In this document: positions 32,005-37,358 of the stretch, one piece after another
Position numbering within the stretch: position 1 is the stretch's first letter
Layout: every line of letters begins with the position of its first letter
NCBI GenBank assembly: GCA_947474805.1
Contig: CANJKM010000005.1
Span: 1 to 37,358 of the forward strand
Reading direction: 5' to 3'
DNA: 37,358 nucleotides
Origin: Caulobacterales bacterium
Lineage (GTDB): Bacteria; Pseudomonadota; Alphaproteobacteria; Caulobacterales; Caulobacteraceae
Notes under the pieces: generated by a model
Seen by the model: the letters and a program-made list of their open reading frames with translations, nothing else
Told to the model about the DNA's origin: nothing
Database searches by the model: none
Translations under genes and position numbers: made by a program

Positions 32005-32655
32005 CTATTTCTTCAGGAGCGGTTGGATCAGGGCGTCGAGCTGAGCCAGGCTCTGCACGCCCGCCACCTTGGTCGCGCCGACCTGGAAGGTCGGGGTGGC
32101 GTTGATCTTGTCGACCTCGACGGCGTTATTGACCCGCTCCTGCAGGGCGGCGGTGGCGGCGGGGTCGGTGATGCAGGCCATGACCTGATCCTCGCTCAGC
32201 CCGGCCGCGCCGCCGATCCGCTTCAGGACGGCGAGCACCTTCTGCGTGTCCAGGTTCCCGCTGGCGTCGGCGCTGGCGAACAGCTCCGGTTGGCTCTTGA
32301 AGACGTCGTCGGTGACGGAGAAATACTTCCCCGGACCGGCGCAGCGGGCGATCAGGAAGCCTGCGGCTGAGATGGCGGCAGGCGCGGTCAGGAACTCGCG
32401 GAACACGAACCGCACCTGGCCGCTGTCAACGTACTTCTTCTTGAAGGCCGGAAACACCTCGGCGTTGAAGGCGGCGCAGTGGGGGCAGGTGACCGAGCCC
32501 CACTCGATCACCGTCACCTTGGCCTTGGGGTTGCCCATGACCATCTCGATGGGCGGGCTCGCCGTGCTCTGCGGCGCGGCGCCGGCGGGCAGGGCGGCGG
32601 CGCAGAGCCCGGCGGACAGCAGGGCGACGGCGGTACGGCGGGAGAAGCGGCGCAT
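32005..32655 (-). CDS. DsbA-like periplasmic thiol-disulfide protein
   Basis: A 216-residue exported thioredoxin-fold protein of the DsbA family (Thioredoxin_4 type). It begins with a signal peptide (MRRFSRRTAVALLSAGLC...PAGAA); an SRR pair precedes the hydrophobic stretch, so a Tat route is thinkable although no full motif is present. The active site is CPHC (SVTCPHCAAFN), as in E. coli DsbA; the cis-proline is in NATPTFQVG. Two further cysteines (ARCAGPG and MACITDP) are shared with the neighbouring paralogue and probably make a structural disulfide. It should oxidise or shuffle disulfides of exported proteins. It is 9 bp downstream of its lipoprotein paralogue and 21 bp upstream of smc. 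Confidence 0.88.
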   Translation of the reverse strand: MRRFSRRTAVALLSAGLCAAALPAGAAPQSTASPPIEMVMGNPKAKVTVIEWGSVTCPHCAAFNAEVFPAFKKKYVDSGQVRFVFREFLTAPAAISAAGFLIARCAGPGKYFSVTDDVFKSQPELFASADASGNLDTQKVLAVLKRIGGAAGLSEDQVMACITDPAATAALQERVNNAVEVDKINATPTFQVGATKVAGVQSLAQLDALIQPLLKK

Positions 32656-32663
32656 GCTTATCC

Positions 32664-33299
32664 TTACTTCTTCAGCAGGGGCTGGATGACTTCGTCGAAC
32701 TTGGCCATCGGCTGCTCGCCCTCAAGCTTGGTCCCGTTGATCGAGAAGCTGGGGGTGGCGGCGATCTTGTCGACCTCGATGGCCTTCTTCAGCCGGTCGT
32801 TCAGGGCCGACAGGGCTTTTTCGTCCGAGATGCATTCGGTGACCTGCTTCTCGCTCATCCCGGCCGAGGCGCCGATCCGCATCAGAATGCCGCGCACGTC
32901 GCCGGTCGTGAACATCTCCTGCTGGCTGTGGAAGACCGCGTCGGTGACGTTGAAATACTTATCTCGGCCGGCGCAGCGGGCCATCAGGAAGCCGGCCGCG
33001 GCCACCTGCTCGGGCGGGGTCAAAAATTCGCGGAAGACATAACGGACCTGGCCGCTGTCGACGTACTTCTTCTTGAAGGCCGGGAAGACGTCCTCATTGA
33101 AGCGGGCGCAGTGGGGGCAGGTCAGCGAGGCCCATTCGATCACCGTCACCTTGGCGTCCGGATTGCCGATGGAGACTTCCGCGGCGGTCTTGATGTCGCC
33201 CGAGTCGCTGGCGGAACCCGAGTTCTTGGCCGGGTTGCAGGCGCTCACCAGGCCGGCGGCGAACAGGACGAGAGCCAGACGGCGAAGAACAGGACGCAT
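32664..33299 (-). CDS. DsbA-like lipoprotein
   Basis: A 211-residue paralogue of the preceding protein, with a lipoprotein signal peptide (LVLFAAGLVSAC, lipidated Cys at about residue 21) in place of a cleaved signal. Active site CPHC (SLTCPHCARFN), cis-Pro in AATPSFSING, and the same second cysteine pair (ARCAGRD, TECISDE). The ORF track starts 37 residues earlier; the ATG at 33299 is chosen since it gives a standard lipoprotein signal sequence. Membrane anchoring may place it by a particular partner, such as the Sec translocon, but this is a guess. No dsbB gene is in view. Confidence 0.87.
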   Translation of the reverse strand: MRPVLRRLALVLFAAGLVSACNPAKNSGSASDSGDIKTAAEVSIGNPDAKVTVIEWASLTCPHCARFNEDVFPAFKKKYVDSGQVRYVFREFLTPPEQVAAAGFLMARCAGRDKYFNVTDAVFHSQQEMFTTGDVRGILMRIGASAGMSEKQVTECISDEKALSALNDRLKKAIEVDKIAATPSFSINGTKLEGEQPMAKFDEVIQPLLKK

Positions 33300-33378
33300 G
33301 GGGGCGGGTTCCCTTTGGGATAGTTGGCGACTAAAGCGCGATTCCAGCCTTCCGGAGAACCGCGCGGGCGGCGGTTTG

Positions 33379-33924
33379 TCAATCGCCGCGGCGGAAGACG
33401 CCCCGACCAAGACGAAGTAGCGCGGCCTTGAGCTCGCCGTCGGGAACCTCGGCCAGGCCCTTGGCCAGCTCGGCTTCGGCGGCGGCGTCGAGCGGGCCGG
33501 TTCCCCGCCGGGCGGGGCGCTTGGCCGTGGCGGCGGGCGCCCGCACGGGGCCCTGGACGATCCGGATCTTGTCGACCGCGCCCTCGCCGAGCACGAGCTT
33601 CACCCGCTCCAGAATGTCTGGGGCCTGGTGCTGCACCAGGGCGGCGGCGGGGCCGTCGACCTTCAGCTCCAGGACGCCTGGCCCGCCGCCGCGCGGCTTG
33701 GTCAGACGCACGGGCTCGGTCCGCTTGGCCAGGGTCTCGCCGACGATCTCTTTCCAGCGTGCAGCGAGCGGGGAGACGCTCGCGCCGAACCGGGCCTCCA
33801 GCGATTTCAGGAAGGGGGTCAGGGCCGTTCCCATGGCCTTGGGCGGCCGGCCGGGCGGACGCGACCGCCGCTGCGCCAGGATGGCGGCGGCCTCGGCGGC
33901 GGTGGGGAGCGGGCGGCGGCGCAT
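33379..33924 (-). CDS. dciA: DUF721/DciA family protein
   Basis: A 181-residue protein of the DciA family (DUF721), the ancestral bacterial factor that helps load or operate the replicative helicase DnaB where DnaC/DnaI are missing. The conserved part is residues about 38-125, including AARWKEIVGETLAKRTEPV and GVLELKVDGPAAALVQHQAPDILERV; it forms a KH-like domain. The C-terminal Arg/Ala-rich portion (KRPARRG) is probably disordered and basic. It diverges from mutY across only 34 bp, so the two share a very small promoter region. DciA next to DNA repair and chromosome genes is a common order in alphaproteobacteria. Confidence 0.82.
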   Translation of the reverse strand: MRRRPLPTAAEAAAILAQRRSRPPGRPPKAMGTALTPFLKSLEARFGASVSPLAARWKEIVGETLAKRTEPVRLTKPRGGGPGVLELKVDGPAAALVQHQAPDILERVKLVLGEGAVDKIRIVQGPVRAPAATAKRPARRGTGPLDAAAEAELAKGLAEVPDGELKAALLRLGRGVFRRGD

Positions 33925-33958
33925 GGCGGCAATCTACACGCGGATGATAGGAGAGGGG

Positions 33959-34999
33959 ATGGATTCCCTCGCGCTCCGTCGCGCCCTTCTGGCCTGGTAC
34001 GACGCCAACGCCCGCGCGCTGCCCTGGCGCGTGGGCCCGGCCGAACGGCGGGCCGGGGTCGCGCCCGACCCCTACCGGGTCTGGCTGTCGGAGGTGATGC
34101 TGCAGCAGACCACCGTGCCGCACGCCACGCCCTATTACCTCGGCTTCACCCGCCGCTGGCCGACCGTCGTCGATCTGGCGGCCGAGATCGACGGCGAGCT
34201 GATGTCGGCCTGGGCCGGGCTCGGCTACTACGCCCGCGCTCGCAACCTGCTGGCCTGCGCCCGCGCCGTGGCGAGCGAGCACGGCGGCGTCTTCCCCGAC
34301 ACGGAGGCGGGGCTGCGGGCCCTGCCCGGCGTCGGCGCCTATACGGCGGCGGCGGTGGCGGCCATCGCCTTCGATCGACCCGCCAATGTGGTCGACGGCA
34401 ATGTCGAGCGGGTGATGGCGCGGCTCTACGCGGTCGAGGCGCCGCTACCGGCCGCCAAGGACGCGCTGAAGCGGCTGGCCGCAATCCTGGTCGCCGACGA
34501 CCGTCCCGGCGACTGGGCCCAGGCGCTGATGGATCTGGGCGCCACCGTCTGTCGCCCCAAGGCGCCGCTGTGTGACCGGTGCCCGGTGGCGGGGTTCTGC
34601 GAGGCTCTGAAGACCGGCGCGCCCGAGACCTACCCCCGCAAGACCCGTAAGGCCGACCGCCCGCGCCGCTACGGCACGGCCTGGCTGGCGACACGGGGCG
34701 GCGAGATCGCCCTGGTCCGCCGCCCGCCCAAGGGCCTCCTCGGCGGCATGCTGGCCCTGCCGACGAGTGACTGGATGTCGGCGCCGCACGAAGCCCCTCC
34801 GCCCGCGCCCGGCGACTGGAAGCCCATTGGCGCGGTCGAGCACGTTTTCACCCACTTCGCCCTGACGCTGGAAGTGAAGGCGGCCGAGGTGGATGAGGTT
34901 GAGAGTGCGATCTGGACGCCGCTCGGTCAGGCGGGCGATGGATTGCCGAGCGTGTTTCTGAAGGCGCTGAGGGTCTTAGCGCGCCCAAACCTTCTCTAA
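33959..34999 (+). CDS. mutY: A/G-specific adenine glycosylase
   Basis: A 346-residue base-excision repair enzyme that removes adenine paired with 8-oxoguanine. The catalytic Glu is in WLSEVMLQQTTV, the helix-hairpin-helix in LPGVGAYTAAAVAAIAF, the catalytic Asp in NVVDGNVERV, and the [4Fe-4S] cluster cysteines follow the classic C-x6-C-x2-C-x5-C spacing (CRPKAPLCDRCPVAGFC). The C-terminal third is the NUDIX-like 8-oxoG recognition domain (LLGGMLALPTS). The ORF track opens far upstream over dciA; the ATG at 33959 is selected as it follows an AGGAGAGGG ribosome binding site and gives the normal N-terminus. Confidence 0.95.
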   Translation: MDSLALRRALLAWYDANARALPWRVGPAERRAGVAPDPYRVWLSEVMLQQTTVPHATPYYLGFTRRWPTVVDLAAEIDGELMSAWAGLGYYARARNLLACARAVASEHGGVFPDTEAGLRALPGVGAYTAAAVAAIAFDRPANVVDGNVERVMARLYAVEAPLPAAKDALKRLAAILVADDRPGDWAQALMDLGATVCRPKAPLCDRCPVAGFCEALKTGAPETYPRKTRKADRPRRYGTAWLATRGGEIALVRRPPKGLLGGMLALPTSDWMSAPHEAPPPAPGDWKPIGAVEHVFTHFALTLEVKAAEVDEVESAIWTPLGQAGDGLPSVFLKALRVLARPNLL

Positions 35000-35067
35000 C
35001 TCGGCTTTCCCCCGCGAAGGGCGAGGATCCGGGCTTTTTATGAAGCGCGGCGGCGGCCTAAACCTGG

Positions 35068-35087
35068 GTCCCCGCCTCCGCGGGGAC
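35068..35087. terminator. Hairpin between convergent mutY and ccrM
   Basis: GTCCCCGC-CTCC-GCGGGGAC is a perfect 8-bp stem with a 4-base loop, placed midway in the 101-bp gap between the stops of mutY and ccrM. It has no T-run in either direction. The surrounding words (CCTGGGTCCCCGCC) resemble a palindromic repeat unit common between genes in Caulobacter-like genomes. It could end both transcripts. A degraded second copy may precede it (CCCCCGCGAAGGGCG, near 35009). Confidence 0.6.
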
Positions 35088-35100
35088 GCTCGGAGTGAAC

Positions 35101-36281
<1,181 letters not shown>

Positions 36282-36295
36282 AGGGTGTGGGGCTC

Positions 36296-36943
36296 TCAGC
36301 CCTCGCCCGCCAGAAGCGCCCGCAACGGCGCCCAGGTCATCCGATGGGCGGGGCACGGCCCCAGCGCCTTCAACGCCGCCATATGCGCCGGCGCTCCGTA
36401 GCCCTTATGCGAGGCGAAACCATAGCCGGGATGGATCTCGTCCATCTCCTGCATCAGCCGGTCGCGCGCCACCTTGGCCAGGATCGAAGCCGCCGCGATC
36501 GACAGCGACAGGGCGTCGCCTCCGACCACCGTCTTCACCTCGCAGGGCAGCTTGAACGCATAGTTGCCGTCGACCAGGGCCAGTTCGGCGGCGGGAGCCA
36601 GGCCCTCGACCGCCCGGCGCATGGCCAGGCCGGTGGCGTGCAGGATATTGAGTTCGCCGATCTCCTCGACCGAGGCGAAGGCCACGCTCCAGGCGACGGC
36701 CAGGCCCTTGATCTCCAGCTCCAGCGTCTCGCGCGCCTTGGCGGTCAGTTTCTTGGAGTCGTCGATCCCGGTCGGCACGGCTTCGGATCGCAGAATGACG
36801 GCGGCGGCGCAGACCGGCCCCGCCCAGGGCCCGCGCCCGGCCTCGTCCACCCCGCAGACCAGGGCGGGGTGATGCAGCTTCTCCAGCGTCAGGCTGGGGC
36901 CCAGACGCGGCTTGCTTTTGAGGGTGTCGATTCGCGGGCTCAC
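36296..36943 (-). CDS. rnhB: Ribonuclease HII
   Basis: A 215-residue enzyme that cuts RNA in RNA-DNA hybrids and single ribonucleotides left in DNA. The acidic active site is complete: Asp and Glu in [15 protein letters not shown], Asp in [10 protein letters not shown] and Asp in [14 protein letters not shown]. The start appears to be a GTG; an in-frame stop lies four codons upstream, so it cannot begin earlier, and the ribosome binding sequence is too close to be ideal. The first 20 residues ([15 protein letters not shown]) are a basic extension ahead of the catalytic core. It is upstream of ccrM on the same strand but separated by a repeat and a promoter, so the two are probably transcribed separately. 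Confidence 0.94.
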   Translation of the reverse strand: MSPRIDTLKSKPRLGPSLTLEKLHHPALVCGVDEAGRGPWAGPVCAAAVILRSEAVPTGIDDSKKLTAKARETLELEIKGLAVAWSVAFASVEEIGELNILHATGLAMRRAVEGLAPAAELALVDGNYAFKLPCEVKTVVGGDALSLSIAAASILAKVARDRLMQEMDEIHPGYGFASHKGYGAPAHMAALKALGPCPAHRMTWAPLRALLAGEG

Positions 36944-37006
36944 TCCAAATGACTACCGCCCGCCCGCCGAAGCGGGCAAGCTAGGCCGTCAGCAAGGGGA
37001 TGCGGC

Positions 37007-37358
37007 ATGAAACGGCCCAGGATCATCGGACTGGTCGCTGCGGCGGGCGTCGCGGGAATTATGCTTTGCGCCGCCGCCGCGCCTGGCGACAGTCCCAGCT
37101 ACGCCCCCGACGGGAAGATGATCTTCCCCGCCGACTACCGCGACTGGATCTACCTCTCCTCCGGCATGGACATGTCCTACACCGAGGGCGCCGAGGCCAC
37201 GCGCCATGTCTTCGACAATGTCTTCGTCGACCGCAAGGCCGCCGCCGCCTTCCGCCAGACCGGCCACTGGCCCGACAAGACCGTCTTCGTGCTGGAGATC
37301 CGCTCGGGCGAGGGCGCCGCCTCGATCAACAAGCGCGGCCTGACCCAGACCGAGCGCC
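37007..37358 (+). CDS. Cytochrome P460-like protein, 5' part
   Basis: The frame is open to the window edge (117 codons seen), so the end is missing. A signal peptide (IIGLVAAAGVAGIMLCAAAA) is followed by a mature part with segments typical of the cytochrome P460 family: FPADYRDWIYLSSGMDMSY, HVFDNVFVDRKA, TGHWPDKTVFVLEIRSGEG and the SINKRG stretch. P460 proteins bind a c-type heme, in some cases cross-linked to a lysine, and act on nitrogen compounds such as hydroxylamine or NO; many homologues in heterotrophs have no proven activity. The heme motif CxxCH would be near the C-terminus and lies outside the window, so heme binding cannot be confirmed. The ATG follows an AAGGGGA ribosome binding site. 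Confidence 0.8.
   Translation, partial: MKRPRIIGLVAAAGVAGIMLCAAAAPGDSPSYAPDGKMIFPADYRDWIYLSSGMDMSYTEGAEATRHVFDNVFVDRKAAAAFRQTGHWPDKTVFVLEIRSGEGAASINKRGLTQTER

Noticed and set aside
30418-32370. 650-residue plus-strand ORF antisense to smc
   Set aside because: It is made of Gly/Gln/Val/Asp-rich low-complexity sequence typical of the complement of Ala/Glu coiled-coil codons; the minus-strand SMC motifs are complete.
33245-34282. 345-residue minus-strand ORF across dciA and mutY
   Set aside because: Out of frame with both recognised genes, low complexity, overlaps the catalytic part of mutY.

Overview
The window comes from a high-GC alphaproteobacterial chromosome, most probably a member of the Caulobacteraceae (Caulobacter or Phenylobacterium type). 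The reasons are a 358-residue CcrM-type GANTC methyltransferase with a CtrA-like box upstream, an alphaproteobacterial F0 operon with both b and b' subunits and no F1 genes beside it, a DciA-type DUF721 protein, a class-I NAD-linked formate dehydrogenase, and dispersed palindromic repeats of a kind common in this group. The species cannot be fixed from sequence alone. Coding density is high; no gap exceeds about 260 bases. I saw no rRNA or tRNA gene, CRISPR array, transposase, integrase or prophage gene.

Layout. 1-3.9 kb: the 3' end of a methyltransferase gene, two small exported proteins (one a YcnI/DUF1775 copper-type protein), an exported protein abutting thymidine phosphorylase (deoA), and a small soluble protein. 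3.9-7.1 kb: a minus-strand operon of circularly permuted ATP-grasp, alpha-E and transglutaminase-like proteins. 7.4-14.8 kb: a plus-strand operon for NAD-dependent molybdenum formate dehydrogenase (fdsG, fdsB, fdsA, fdsD), a class IV PLP enzyme, fdhD and mobA; this covers enzyme subunits, sulfuration of the cofactor and guanylation of molybdopterin. 14.8-18.1 kb: a Pro-rich lipoprotein diverging from a GNAT/FemAB-like gene that has a convincing sigma-54 promoter, followed by a JmjC/cupin-like gene broken by a one-base frameshift, then a small membrane-anchored protein. 18.2-20.8 kb: a PrpF/GalD-family isomerase coupled to a DUF1932 dehydrogenase, then a DUF2147 exported protein. 20.8-23.2 kb: a three-domain aminopeptidase P and a small membrane protein.

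23.2-25.8 kb: the minus-strand F0 operon atpI-atpB-atpE-atpF'-atpF, with a likely promoter and a 10-bp hairpin just after atpE. 25.9-28.4 kb: a FkbH-like HAD-IIIC protein with an N-terminal cysteine cluster, overlapping a polysaccharide deacetylase gene. 28.4-33.9 kb: smc, two tandem DsbA-like proteins and dciA, all on the minus strand. 34-37.4 kb: mutY (plus), ccrM and rnhB (minus), and the 5' end of a cytochrome P460-like gene (plus).

The most interesting points are the sigma-54-driven GNAT plus JmjC-like pair with its frameshift; a CtrA-like box and a dyad that could hide the ribosome binding site of ccrM; the cysteine-rich FkbH-like protein coupled to a deacetylase; a PLP enzyme in the formate dehydrogenase operon that lacks the usual cofactor-binding glutamate; and the atpE hairpin.
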